Source of the DNA: Periweissella cryptocerci
GTDB taxonomy: Bacteria > Bacillota > Bacilli > Lactobacillales > Lactobacillaceae
DNA length: 64,000 bases
Assembly: GCF_004358325.1 (NCBI RefSeq)
Contig: NZ_CP037940.1
Location: forward strand, 496,001 to 560,000
Direction of reading: 5' to 3'
The translations under genes were made by a program, and so were the position numbers. Positions 1 to 7,269 of this stretch are shown here, piece after piece; position 1 is the first letter of the stretch, and every line of letters starts with the position of its first letter. The notes beneath the pieces are model-generated. The model ran no database searches. It saw nothing but the letters and a program-made list of their open reading frames with translations, and was not told where the DNA came from.

Positions 1-500
1 TATTGGTATGGCAAGCTGTAAAGATAGTTAACGTTAGGCATTGTTTGGTGGAATGCTGTATCAAAAACGGCAACAGAAATCGCATTAGGTAACAACTTTT
101 GGAAAACACGAATTCCCATTGCGTTAGCTGGGTTGTGTAATGGTGCATAAGCTGCCAAACGGTCAATCTTTTCCAAGACTTCTTCAGTTACGACAACTGA
201 ATGGTTAAACCATTCCCCACCAGCAACAACCCGGTGACCAACACCTGTGATTTCATCGAAGTTTGCGACGATTTCAAGGTCAAGTAAAGCTTGCAACAAC
301 TTTTCAATCCCTTGTTCATGGTTATCGATATCTTCAACGACTTCGTACTTTTCTCCATCGCCGTACTTAATGGTAAAGATTGAATCACCTAAACCGATTC
401 GTTCGATAACACCCTTTGCGATTACTGTTTCTGCAGGCATTTCAAGAAGTTGAAACTTCAATGATGATGATCCTGCGTTAACTGCCATTGTTTTTGCCAT
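1..500 (-). CDS. ackA: Acetate kinase, N-terminal part (3' end outside window)
   Basis: Acetate kinase makes ATP and acetate from acetyl phosphate and ADP in the cytoplasm. The visible 166 residues begin MAKTMAVNAGSSSLKFQLLE, the family's N-terminal phosphate-binding signature, and continue with the GHRVVAGG and FDTAFHQTMP motifs of the acetate/propionate kinases. The start is the ATG at 498-500, behind an AAGGAGCC ribosome site. The reading frame stays open to the window edge, so the C-terminal half is not seen. It is the last visible gene downstream of the comG operon and ytxK, an arrangement known in other Firmicutes. No defect is visible. Confidence 0.95.
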   Translation of the reverse strand, partial: MAKTMAVNAGSSSLKFQLLEMPAETVIAKGVIERIGLGDSIFTIKYGDGEKYEVVEDIDNHEQGIEKLLQALLDLEIVANFDEITGVGHRVVAGGEWFNHSVVVTEEVLEKIDRLAAYAPLHNPANAMGIRVFQKLLPNAISVAVFDTAFHQTMPNVNYLYSLPYQ

Positions 501-542
501 TATTTTGTGGCTCCTTTTCTTAAATCAAAAATATTTTATTAA

Positions 543-1517
543 CTATCCTAATTGACTAACCCATGCATTAATATTACCCAAGAAAGCTTGGAAAGCCTGC
601 ACGTCCTTGAAGGATGGGAAAGTTCCCAATAGTACTTGATCCGCTTGCTTGGCACTGCCACCGTGTCGTTGCACGATTAGCAATGCTTTTTGTGCCCGCA
701 CATCTTTAAACAACTCCGTTGGTAATTTCAAGAATCCTTGTAAATATGCAGTAGTGGTTAATTCCTTAATCAGCTTAACTGCCTCAGCCGTATCCAGCAA
801 ACTGCTTGGCACGATATAGATTCCATAACCGCATTCGTTTAAAGCTTGAAGACTGTGGTAAATCAACTCGTTATCGACCGTTTCGCTGCGATTGTCATGC
901 ATTAGTGGTAAATCGGCAATTACTGCGTCTGCCTTTGGTAATGCAGTACTCGTTGCATCCGCTTCGATTAACGCCACATCTGTATGTTGTAAATCGAAAC
1001 TAACGCCGGCCATTGCGAGCATTGTGTCATCAACATCGACCCCAACTGCCTTCACGTCCAATTCTGGGCGCGCGTTTAAGCGATGTAGAACTGTCGCCAA
1101 TAGATTCCCGGTACCCACAACTGGGTCTAGGATTGTCAATTCACTTACCTTACTCGTTAAACTTTCAAGTAAATACGCAACCAAAAAACCGATTGTATCA
1201 GGTGTTAATTGGTGATTTGCTTGAATTTTATCCGTTTTCATGGCTCTTAATAAAGCCAATTGAATTGCTTGACGAATTGTTTCGCCATCCATTGTGTCGA
1301 CATTAATCCCACCAAATAATTGTTCAAGCCGCGCTTGAACGCGTTCACTTGGACGTCCGGCTTCGACTTGGATTTGTTTTGCAAACAAATCCTCGCTAAT
1401 TTCAATTAATGCATCGAGATAAGTCGTTTCCAACTCTTCGGCTAAAACCAAGGTGGCTTGGTCGAGCACTTGGTAAAGTGATTCAGTCTGTGCTTGTGTC
1501 AGAATACCAGCCTCCAT
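543..1517 (-). CDS. ytxK: Class I SAM-dependent methyltransferase, YtxK type
   Basis: A 324-residue protein of the N6-adenine DNA-methylase-like family that sits between comGG and ackA in many Firmicutes. A helical N-terminal region precedes a Rossmann methyltransferase core. Motif I is visible as DPVVGTGNLLATVL near residue 130, and the catalytic-loop position reads ADLPL where true DNA methylases have DPPY, so the substrate is uncertain and may not be DNA. The gene lies 94 bp downstream of comGG and 43 bp upstream of ackA on the same strand. The start ATG at 1517 follows a weak ribosome site. Family assignment is good; the biochemical role is unknown. Confidence 0.8.
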   Translation of the reverse strand: MEAGILTQAQTESLYQVLDQATLVLAEELETTYLDALIEISEDLFAKQIQVEAGRPSERVQARLEQLFGGINVDTMDGETIRQAIQLALLRAMKTDKIQANHQLTPDTIGFLVAYLLESLTSKVSELTILDPVVGTGNLLATVLHRLNARPELDVKAVGVDVDDTMLAMAGVSFDLQHTDVALIEADATSTALPKADAVIADLPLMHDNRSETVDNELIYHSLQALNECGYGIYIVPSSLLDTAEAVKLIKELTTTAYLQGFLKLPTELFKDVRAQKALLIVQRHGGSAKQADQVLLGTFPSFKDVQAFQAFLGNINAWVSQLG

Positions 1518-1611
1518 TTCATCATTTGTATATAGGTTATAGTTGCTTTAATTATTACAAATGATAGTTTACCATATTTCACAAGCAGAATTCACTATTA
1601 ACTATCATGAA

Positions 1612-1944
1612 TTACTGACTTTGTGAAAATTGTCGTTGAAATTTATCTCCATTTGGATATTTAATAAATATTTGTTGATCTTTGAGAAGAACCTGAATCT
1701 CGCCGATTTTATATTCGGTCTGCTCTGGATGATCAATTAACTGCAATCTAACTTGATTAGTTAGCATATCAAGCCGATAACTGCGCTCAATCGTCGTATA
1801 AGTCTGCATTTGGTCGTGATAAATGTGCAACTGCCATAATTGCATACCTGCCAATACACTCAGCAAAATTAGTGTCGATGCCAAAGCAAAACCAGCATTA
1901 GTCGTTAGGGACCTTTTTTTGCGTAATTCCAAGATTAGCTTCAC
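1612..1944 (-). CDS. comGG: ComGG-like minor pseudopilin
   Basis: Last pilin-like gene of the comG operon, encoding a competence (type IV-like) pilus minor component. There is one hydrophobic segment near the N terminus (residues about 18-40) and no other recognisable domain, as usual for the very divergent ComGG proteins. I place the start at the GTG at 1944 because an AGGAG lies 7 bases upstream; a TTG at 1962 would add six residues. The 5' end overlaps the 3' end of comGF, which suggests translational coupling. The call rests mainly on position and topology. Expression in this lysogen may be reduced because the prophage separates it from comGA. Confidence 0.7.
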   Translation of the reverse strand: MKLILELRKKRSLTTNAGFALASTLILLSVLAGMQLWQLHIYHDQMQTYTTIERSYRLDMLTNQVRLQLIDHPEQTEYKIGEIQVLLKDQQIFIKYPNGDKFQRQFSQSQ

Positions 1945-2392
1945 GAATGTCTCCTGATTCAAATTTGATGATTACTTTAATCCGGCGCCCAACTGGTTTA
2001 AATTTAATTGTCTCAACCCCATAAACTAACGGCATAAAGCCACCGTTGCTGCCGGTTAAATGTAACGTATGGCTATTTTTTGTGTTTTTAAGTATATATT
2101 CTTTAACTTTAGCATCACCGTCACCACTGTCTTTACTCACACGCCAAACTCTTAATTCTGTCTCGGCATTGAGTGTTTTCACCCAATAAAATGGGTACTC
2201 GGTGGTTTCTATCGTATGCAAAAATTGTTGCCATGTGTAATTACTTGGCCGATTCACCAATGTTTTCTCGCGCATAAAGCTCGTGCCAAAATACAAAGCA
2301 CTAACCACACAACCAAATATCAATAACGCAATAAACACCTCAATCAGTGTGAATGCTGGCTTTTTCTTCAATTGCATCGGCCACCTCTTCAT
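1898..2392 (-). CDS. comGF: ComGF-like competence pseudopilin
   Basis: A 164-residue pseudopilin of the competence pilus. The N terminus MKRWPMQLKKKPAFTLIEV is a classic prepilin leader (basic, then the FTLIE cleavage box), followed by a hydrophobic helix, so it should be processed by the ComC prepilin peptidase. The start ATG at 2392 lies inside the end of comGE behind a GAGCGGAG ribosome site. A longer reading to 2479 would add residues before the leader and is less likely. It overlaps comGE upstream and comGG downstream. Confidence 0.85.
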   Translation of the reverse strand: MKRWPMQLKKKPAFTLIEVFIALLIFGCVVSALYFGTSFMREKTLVNRPSNYTWQQFLHTIETTEYPFYWVKTLNAETELRVWRVSKDSGDGDAKVKEYILKNTKNSHTLHLTGSNGGFMPLVYGVETIKFKPVGRRIKVIIKFESGDIREANLGITQKKVPND

Positions 2393-2558
2393 CGCTCCGC
2401 TCTTTTTGTTGACGAATTTTATTAATCCGTGCTTCTTGCGTCGATAGTTGCACATGAAGCTGGTGTTGATTGACCGCAAACCACGTAATAACTAACACCG
2501 TTAGCGTCAAAGCAACTAACCCTTCAGCCACGATATAGGCCTTTTGGTTCTGGCTCAA
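2340..2558 (-). CDS. comGE: ComGE-like competence pseudopilin
   Basis: A short pilin-like protein of 72 residues if it starts at the TTG at 2558, which has a GGGGGTG sequence just upstream; the only upstream ATG (2615) lacks a ribosome site. The protein begins MSQNQKAYIVAEGLVALTLT, a leader with a conserved Glu before the hydrophobic segment (about residues 10-30), followed by a charged tail. The gene overlaps comGD at its start and comGF at its end, as in most comG operons. Identification is by position and prepilin-like topology. Confidence 0.7.
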   Translation of the reverse strand: MSQNQKAYIVAEGLVALTLTVLVITWFAVNQHQLHVQLSTQEARINKIRQQKERSDEEVADAIEEKASIHTD

Positions 2559-2979
2559 TTCGATACACCCCCCATCCAAATCCCCATTTGATACTGTAGT
2601 AACTACCATTTGCACGAAACAATGAAACAGTTGTCGGATTAATGTGCCCCTCTGCTGAAACCGGAACGTGTACCATTACACCTGAAAACTTTAACGTATT
2701 AGGGTAATTCAGCCGTTTCACTTTTTTTGTCTCGCGATAAATATCGACATAGTTATTGGTAAACCTAAAATCAAAGACTATCTTTGTATCGCGGACACTA
2801 GTTTGCGCTTGTCGCCAAGTGACATCAAGTTCTTGCCAAAAACGGAGTTCGCTTTGCTCATTGTCATAGTTAACTTTTAAATAACCGATAATAAGGCATG
2901 TTGCCACCACCCCTAGCACAATCAGGCTTTCAAGTAATGTGAATGCAGACTCAGCTTTTTTCGACAACATTTTTTTCAT
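2524..2979 (-). CDS. comGD: ComGD-like competence pseudopilin
   Basis: A 151-residue minor pseudopilin of the DNA-uptake pilus. The N terminus is basic and then reads SAFTLLESLIVLGVVATC, a type IV prepilin leader with the Glu at +5 of the mature protein and a hydrophobic helix. The remainder is the usual variable ComGD body. It starts inside the 3' end of comGC (29 bases of overlap), so translation is probably coupled to comGC. In this lysogen that coupling is broken upstream, because comGC is cut by the prophage. Confidence 0.85.
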   Translation of the reverse strand: MKKMLSKKAESAFTLLESLIVLGVVATCLIIGYLKVNYDNEQSELRFWQELDVTWRQAQTSVRDTKIVFDFRFTNNYVDIYRETKKVKRLNYPNTLKFSGVMVHVPVSAEGHINPTTVSLFRANGSYYSIKWGFGWGVYRIEPEPKGLYRG

Positions 2980-3256
2980 TAATTTTGATCCCCACTTCGG
3001 CCGCCCGTTTAACTTGTGTCTTAGTTAAGTAGCCTTTATCTTCCAGCATTTTATAAGTCACTGTTGGCATGGTGTTTCCCTGCGCCGTTTCATGATCAAC
3101 AAATAAATCGACTTGCGTTTGCACGACTGATACCATCGCACCCGCTTGTCGGGTATTAGCATCCTCACGCGCATTAGATAAATTTGGTAAAACAATCAAC
3201 ATCAGTAATCCCACAATCAACATGACAATCGCCATTTCAATGGTAATCACTAACAA
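2951..3256 (-). pseudogene. comGC: comGC, 3' fragment (prophage-interrupted)
   Basis: This holds about 95 residues of the major competence prepilin, from MAIVMLIVGLLMLIVLPNL to the C-terminal KINEKNVVEKS. Its leader peptide lies 43.5 kb away at 46743-46814. The short stretch before GAAATGGCGATT (codons read as LVITI) is phage DNA. A TTG at 3256 could start translation, but the product would have no charged leader and no FTLLE cleavage box, so it cannot be a working prepilin. Joining both fragments through the 12-bp core gives a full ComGC of normal length with no frameshift. Confidence 0.93.
3227..3238. other. attL core of the comGC prophage
   Basis: The 12 bases AATCGCCATTTC (plus strand) are identical to 46749-46760. 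On the minus strand this is GAAATGGCGATT, encoding the E-M-A-I codons of comGC just after the prepilin cleavage box. Host comGC lies to the left and phage DNA to the right. The flanking bases differ between the two copies on both sides, so 12 bp is the exact shared core. Confidence 0.9.
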
Positions 3257-3274
3257 TGTTAGTTTTTATGAATT

Positions 3275-3328
3275 TTAAAAAGCCCCGATTCAAACTCAAC
3301 TTTCGAGAATGAATCGGGGCTTCATTTT
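3275..3328 (-). terminator. Terminator at the left prophage end
   Basis: A 13-bp perfect stem pairs 3280-3292 (AAGCCCCGATTCA) with 3310-3322, with a T-rich tail on the minus strand. It ends the three-gene operon at 3327-4606 and insulates the comG remnant from prophage transcription. It may also work weakly on the plus strand. Confidence 0.9.
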
Positions 3329-3776
3329 ATTCTTCTGGGCTTGGCGGATTGCCAGCCTCATGATTAGCTTTCATCGTTGCTAATGATGTAATTAAGTTGC
3401 CGATAGCTACGAGCACATCCGCTTGCAAATCTTCATGCGGTTCGTTCTCGAAGCGATTGAAACTGATTTTGCTAACGTCAATATTATTTTCATCGAAATA
3501 GTTAAGCAAGCTTCTGATACGAAGTAATATCGCTGGATCCTTAACATCATATTTTTTTAAGAATTCAAAGATTGGATTGCTTGCCGTTTCAAAATCATCT
3601 AAAACCATAGCGCCAGTTTTTCCAATCGTTAATCCGATACCTTCGAATATATTTGCTTTCCAAAGTCGGTAATCACGTTTCTGCGCAGCATCCATTGTTG
3701 CCGTTGGTATACCGGCTATACGAGTAACCTTCGCTCTCGTGACACCGTGCTCTTTTAAATAATCATCTAATTTCAT
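3327..3776 (-). CDS. Prophage accessory protein with N-terminal HTH-like region
   Basis: A 149-residue protein of unknown function. Residues 1-30 (MKLDDYLKEHGVTRAKVTRI, continuing AGIPTATMDA) resemble a helix-turn-helix of the XRE type; the rest is predicted helical and soluble, with an acidic, Pro-rich end. The start ATG at 3776 has the strong site AAGGAGATAAA. It is the last gene of a three-gene operon outside the lytic transcription unit, between the lysis terminator and attL, where temperate phages carry genes expressed in the lysogen. Possible roles are superinfection exclusion, regulation or a toxin-antitoxin partner; the sequence does not decide. Confidence 0.75.
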   Translation of the reverse strand: MKLDDYLKEHGVTRAKVTRIAGIPTATMDAAQKRDYRLWKANIFEGIGLTIGKTGAMVLDDFETASNPIFEFLKKYDVKDPAILLRIRSLLNYFDENNIDVSKISFNRFENEPHEDLQADVLVAIGNLITSLATMKANHEAGNPPSPEE

Positions 3777-3786
3777 TTTATCTCCT

Positions 3787-4083
3787 TTATCCGTTTTGGC
3801 GGTTTTGAATTTTTTCAAGCTTTTTCATAACTGAATTTGCTCTACGCTTGTTACCTGACATCATCGCGTTCCAAAATGGTGAGAGCTTCATTTCCGCCAT
3901 TTTATCATCGCTGCGTTGAACGGCTTCTTCCGTTAATTCATACATAGCGTGTGCAATCGTGCCATCTTTCCGCATTTGGAATCGCATAGCCTTGATGTCC
4001 TCCCAAGTATAATTACTTGGAAAACTCGAAGCCTCAACTTGTTCAGGCGTTAAATCTGCTTTTAAAATCCATTCGGTCATCAT
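3787..4083 (-). CDS. Prophage accessory protein, small, unknown
   Basis: About 98 residues, starting MMTEWILKADLTPEQVEASS, with a basic C terminus (KRRANSVMKKLEKIQNRQNG). It has no membrane segment and no recognised motif. The likely start is the ATG at 4083 or the adjacent one at 4080. Its leader (GTGAATATCATGATG) resembles the leader of the preceding gene (GTGAACATCATGATT), which suggests similar translation control. The next gene starts 10 bases downstream, so both are probably made together. A toxin-antitoxin or exclusion pair with that gene is possible but unproven. Confidence 0.7.
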   Translation of the reverse strand: MMTEWILKADLTPEQVEASSFPSNYTWEDIKAMRFQMRKDGTIAHAMYELTEEAVQRSDDKMAEMKLSPFWNAMMSGNKRRANSVMKKLEKIQNRQNG

Positions 4084-4132
4084 GATATTCACCATCACTT
4101 TCTATTTTTAGTTTATGTATCGCTAGGCTTCC

Positions 4133-4555
4133 CTAGCTAATTTTTACGTTGAAGCCGTCGATTCCGTTTTCGGGATCCCATTCTCGGGTTACGCTGAACA
4201 TTGGTAATGCTTGTCGTACGTCGAATTGTTCTTGCGCAGTTTCTCTTGCTTCGGCTTCATCTGCGAAGATGATAGTGCCGTCTTTCTTGTATTGTTCGTT
4301 GAAAGGATATGCAGTTCCGGTAAGCAATTCATCAATATCGATTAAGTGCGTTCCGCTAAATGAGATGGCGTTTTTGTAATTGATGTAGTACCGGTTTCCG
4401 TCGATTACGATGTAATTATCTGGGGTGCCTTGTACTAAGATGAAGTTGTCTTGCCGTGCTGCTAAATCCTTATCTAAACCGCGTTGTCGAAGTTGAATGT
4501 GCCAGCTGGTTCCTTTGGCGTTGTCATCCTTCGTTACGAATACTTTCTTAATCAT
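4133..4555 (-). CDS. Prophage accessory protein, first gene of the left-end operon
   Basis: A 140-residue soluble protein beginning MIKKVFVTKDDNAKGTSWHI. It has no motif that I recognise; the beta-strand-rich middle (NFILVQGTPDNYIVIDGNRY) suggests a small beta domain. Start ATG at 4555 follows AAAGGTAGAGTGAACATC. It is the first gene after a good promoter at 4607-4635 and is separated from the lysis genes by a strong terminator, so it should be expressed independently of the lytic programme. Confidence 0.7.
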   Translation of the reverse strand: MIKKVFVTKDDNAKGTSWHIQLRQRGLDKDLAARQDNFILVQGTPDNYIVIDGNRYYINYKNAISFSGTHLIDIDELLTGTAYPFNEQYKKDGTIIFADEAEARETAQEQFDVRQALPMFSVTREWDPENGIDGFNVKIS

Positions 4556-4606
4556 GATGTTCACTCTACCTTTCTTGTTATATCCCTCTTCCTTATCTTC
4601 ATACAT

Positions 4607-4635
4607 AGTATAACTCTGTTTTCCGAATGCGACAA
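4607..4635 (-). promoter_or_regulatory. Promoter of the left-end accessory operon, with direct repeats
   Basis: On the minus strand the -35 is TTGTCG (4630-4635) and the -10 is TATACT (4607-4612), separated by exactly 17 bp. A direct repeat TTTTCCGAAT occurs at 4619-4628, within the spacer, and at 4650-4659, upstream of the -35. This is the layout of an operator overlapping and flanking a regulated promoter. No other promoter is obvious between the lysis terminator and 4555. Confidence 0.7.
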
Positions 4636-4666
4636 CTAATAAGGCTCGGTTTTCCGAATTTAATTC

Positions 4667-4716
4667 AAAATAAAAAGGCCTAATCTAAACTCAAAAAGAG
4701 AATAGACTAGACCTTA
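4667..4716 (-). terminator. Terminator after the lysis genes
   Basis: A long hairpin pairs 4675-4692 with 4698-4715 (about 16 of 18 positions) and is followed on the minus strand by TTTTTATTTT. It ends the late transcript just after the endolysin gene. Confidence 0.85.
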
Positions 4717-4731
4717 TTTATATTCAATTTA

Positions 4732-5487
4732 CTATTTTAAAACCTTGTTTAAATAGGTTTGAAGCGCCTTAATCGTTAATGCACCAAGCGAGCCATCAAC
4801 GATAAGGTTTGCTCCGTTTTTATTCAAGAACACTTGAAGCGCGCGAGTTGTCGCGATACCCCAAACGCCATCAACAACAACGCCGATTTTCTTTTGCAAT
4901 GCGGTAACGGTACCGCGACCAACCAAGCCGTCAACTGTAACGTTAAGCCACATTTGAAGCGCCTTATCAGTTGCCAAGCCTTTAACACCATCAACTAACA
5001 ATGCCGTAAATTTTGCAGGCGCCGATAGTACGGTATTAGCCGTTTGGATTCCAGTTGCATAGAGTGCAGTTTCACCAGCCCGACGATTAGCCAAGCCTTG
5101 CAAGAATTGGCCACCAGCCTTGTTATATTTCTTCATAATTCGGACAACTTCAGAAGTGTTATTTGCATTGATGGCCGTGCGCAAAACTGAATCGTTATCC
5201 AAAACATAAGGCCCAATATTAAAGTGAAAACTAGCCAACGCATCGAACTGATTTTGAGTAAGTTGACGGTTAAGTTTATACAAGCCAATTACGTGCACTC
5301 GTAAATCATCATCGAGCAACTTATCTGCTTGTGCCTGCGTGATAGTCGTCCCCATTTTAACGCCTGCTGTATGTCCATATCCAATCGTTGGCACTCCGAC
5401 TGAATCGCGATAAGCATTCAATCGGCAACCTTCCCACGCCTTAATAAGAGCGCGCCCTTTTGCTGATAATTTCATATTTTCATTCAT
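4732..5487 (-). CDS. Endolysin: GH24-type lysozyme with peptidoglycan-binding repeats
   Basis: Muramidase that cuts the glycan strands of peptidoglycan for host lysis. The N-terminal domain (about residues 1-145) has the T4-lysozyme-type catalytic region: Glu in KAWEGCRL, then Asp and Thr in AYRDSVGVPTIGYGHT. Residues about 165-251 carry three related segments (VDGVKGLATDKALQ, VDGVWGIATTRALQ, VDGSLGALTIKALQ) typical of PG_binding_1 wall-binding domains. No signal peptide is visible, so release probably depends on a holin. The start is the ATG at 5487 behind AAAGGAAG; a GTG at 5496 is an alternative. It follows the two membrane-protein genes on the same strand. Confidence 0.93.
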   Translation of the reverse strand: MNENMKLSAKGRALIKAWEGCRLNAYRDSVGVPTIGYGHTAGVKMGTTITQAQADKLLDDDLRVHVIGLYKLNRQLTQNQFDALASFHFNIGPYVLDNDSVLRTAINANNTSEVVRIMKKYNKAGGQFLQGLANRRAGETALYATGIQTANTVLSAPAKFTALLVDGVKGLATDKALQMWLNVTVDGLVGRGTVTALQKKIGVVVDGVWGIATTRALQVFLNKNGANLIVDGSLGALTIKALQTYLNKVLK

Positions 5488-5510
5488 AACATTCACTTCC
5501 TTTCATTTCA

Positions 5511-5825
5511 TCAATCTAGTTTTTTAAGTTCAACATCAATGTTCACATCTGGATTAAGCTGATAGATTATCAACCGTAACTTTCGCGCTGTGGTTTCGAG
5601 ATTTATCGTTTCTCGTTCTCGATGATCCAGACGTTTTTTTAGCGCTTCAATATCACTTTCTAGTTTTGCAATCCGCTCGGCATTTCGTTCATTCTGTGAA
5701 ATCACCGTTGCAGTTGCTATTTCTCGTATGTTGTCATTACGTTTGCTTCGGTTATTTAAATACGCAAACGTTGCCGGAATTAGCGTAACTAACGCTCCGA
5801 TGACACCGCTAATCAAACCGATCAT
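5511..5825 (-). CDS. Holin-like protein, one membrane segment plus coiled coil
   Basis: A 104-residue protein starting MIGLISGVIGALVTLIPATF, a single N-terminal membrane helix. A charged cytosolic part follows, with coiled-coil character around residues 45-80 (ESDIEALKKRLDHRERE). The start ATG at 5825 has a very strong site (AAAGGGGGTAATC). Its place just before the endolysin suggests a lysis function, either a holin or a regulator or anchor of lysis. It overlaps the preceding gene by 17 bases. Confidence 0.65.
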   Translation of the reverse strand: MIGLISGVIGALVTLIPATFAYLNNRSKRNDNIREIATATVISQNERNAERIAKLESDIEALKKRLDHRERETINLETTARKLRLIIYQLNPDVNIDVELKKLD

Positions 5826-6234
5826 GATTACCCCCTTTAAATAGAAGTCCAATCATAGTTACTGTTGCTAAAAATGCATAAGCCCACGTGATATTAAAAT
5901 ATCCATTCATAAACGCGCGTAAGGAGAATACCGTTAATAATGCGCCATTAATCGCGATTAAATAGAACGTTGAAGCCGTCATTAAAGCTTCGTTATTCTT
6001 CAATACTCCAGCTAACATGAGCAAGCCACCAACTAGAACCACAACGCCGAATTGCCACTCATCGACGAAGCCGGTATACAGAATTACATTTTTATTTTTA
6101 GATAAATTATCAATCGCAACAATACTCAAATAATCGTTGTGAATGAATACATAGATTGCAACAAAAATAGCCCACATACCGATTGCGGTATGAAGGATAT
6201 TCTTAAGCAACAAGTTAAGAATTCGTTTAATCAT
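5809..6234 (-). CDS. Polytopic membrane protein of the lysis region, putative holin
   Basis: A 141-residue protein with about four hydrophobic segments (near residues 12-34, 60-80, 83-103 and 112-132) and a short charged C terminus. The ribosome site AGAAAGGTG precedes the ATG at 6234. It lies directly upstream of the one-helix protein and the endolysin, where lactic phages often encode one or two holins. No family was recognised, so the holin role is by position and topology only. Confidence 0.6.
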   Translation of the reverse strand: MIKRILNLLLKNILHTAIGMWAIFVAIYVFIHNDYLSIVAIDNLSKNKNVILYTGFVDEWQFGVVVLVGGLLMLAGVLKNNEALMTASTFYLIAINGALLTVFSLRAFMNGYFNITWAYAFLATVTMIGLLFKGGNHDRFD

Positions 6235-6245
6235 TTTTCACCTTT

Positions 6246-7268
6246 CTAGCCAGCAATCACATTACGATATGGTGATGTTGTTTTGGCAGGAAATCTTGCT
6301 ACAAACGCAGCACTGTTATCGCCAATAACAGTAACGCCAACATAATTCATTTTGCCAACAACCGTTGTTGATAATGTATTATCGCTTACTGTAAATTTTG
6401 CGGGATTTACTGCACCAATATCCAAAGAAGTGAAATTGTGACAATTACTCATGAAACTAGCTGTAATAGCTGTCGCTGTGTCAGGAACTTTAATTGTCCG
6501 GCTAAAAGCATAGCAGTTTTGCATGAAATTCATGTTAATCACTGTTAGTTTGGGCGGCAGATTCAATTCCTGATTAAAGTTATAACATCCCATGAGAAAC
6601 TCACTGGGGATCACTGTTACTGAACTTGGCAAAATAATCGGTTTATTAAAAGAAACGCAATTCTTCATGAAGCTACCGCCAAGTCCTGTAGTCATCGAAG
6701 CTGGAATGTTCAATTGTTGATTAAACGAATAACAATTATTTAAAAAACCAGTTTCGATATGATCTAGTTTATTTGGCAATACGATTGATCCGTTGAACCA
6801 GTAACAACTGTATAGAAAATTACTTGCGATATACGTTACGCAATTTGGAATAGCGCTTATTTTGTTTAATGTAGTAGCCCCGCCTAAAAAATATGAGTTA
6901 ATAGTAGTCAAATTAAAATCGGCTCCGAATTGAAATGTTAAGATTTCGGAGAGCCATAGCACGACATTATTAATCGTTATTGGACTTGTCGGAACCGCTT
7001 TAGTACTACTGCTTGCACACAACACGTTGAAATCCTCTGCAGTAAGCACTTCAATTTGCGTCCTATCTTCATCGTTTAATGTGATTAATCCAAAACCATG
7101 ATCTACCATTGGCAACGGTTGCGGTGTCTCTGCAGCCGGAATATCACGCACCTTGTCCGCATATCCATCAAACGCAACACTATCCATATCCATATTTTTT
7201 TCAATCAACGCATTTTTTATATCCGTTTTTACGGAATTAATTTGCATGAGTTTTTCTTCAATTGTCAT
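6246..7268 (-). CDS. Baseplate/tail-tip protein with Cys-containing repeats (leucine-rich-like solenoid)
   Basis: A 340-residue protein. The N terminus (MTIEEKLMQINSVKTDIKNA) is of the kind found at the start of phage tail appendage proteins. Residues about 150-300 contain six repeats of about 24 residues with the pattern F-(L/M)-x-x-C-(Y/V/H)-x-F-N-x-x-L-x-(L/I)-P, for example FLNNCYSFNQQLNIP and FMQNCYAFSRTIKVP. This pattern resembles BspA/leucine-rich surface solenoids. The position after BppU and before the lysis genes suggests a receptor-binding or accessory baseplate protein. The repeated Cys, one per repeat, is unusual for a phage protein made in a lactic acid bacterium. Confidence 0.75.
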   Translation of the reverse strand: MTIEEKLMQINSVKTDIKNALIEKNMDMDSVAFDGYADKVRDIPAAETPQPLPMVDHGFGLITLNDEDRTQIEVLTAEDFNVLCASSSTKAVPTSPITINNVVLWLSEILTFQFGADFNLTTINSYFLGGATTLNKISAIPNCVTYIASNFLYSCYWFNGSIVLPNKLDHIETGFLNNCYSFNQQLNIPASMTTGLGGSFMKNCVSFNKPIILPSSVTVIPSEFLMGCYNFNQELNLPPKLTVINMNFMQNCYAFSRTIKVPDTATAITASFMSNCHNFTSLDIGAVNPAKFTVSDNTLSTTVVGKMNYVGVTVIGDNSAAFVARFPAKTTSPYRNVIAG

Positions 7269-7269
7269 T

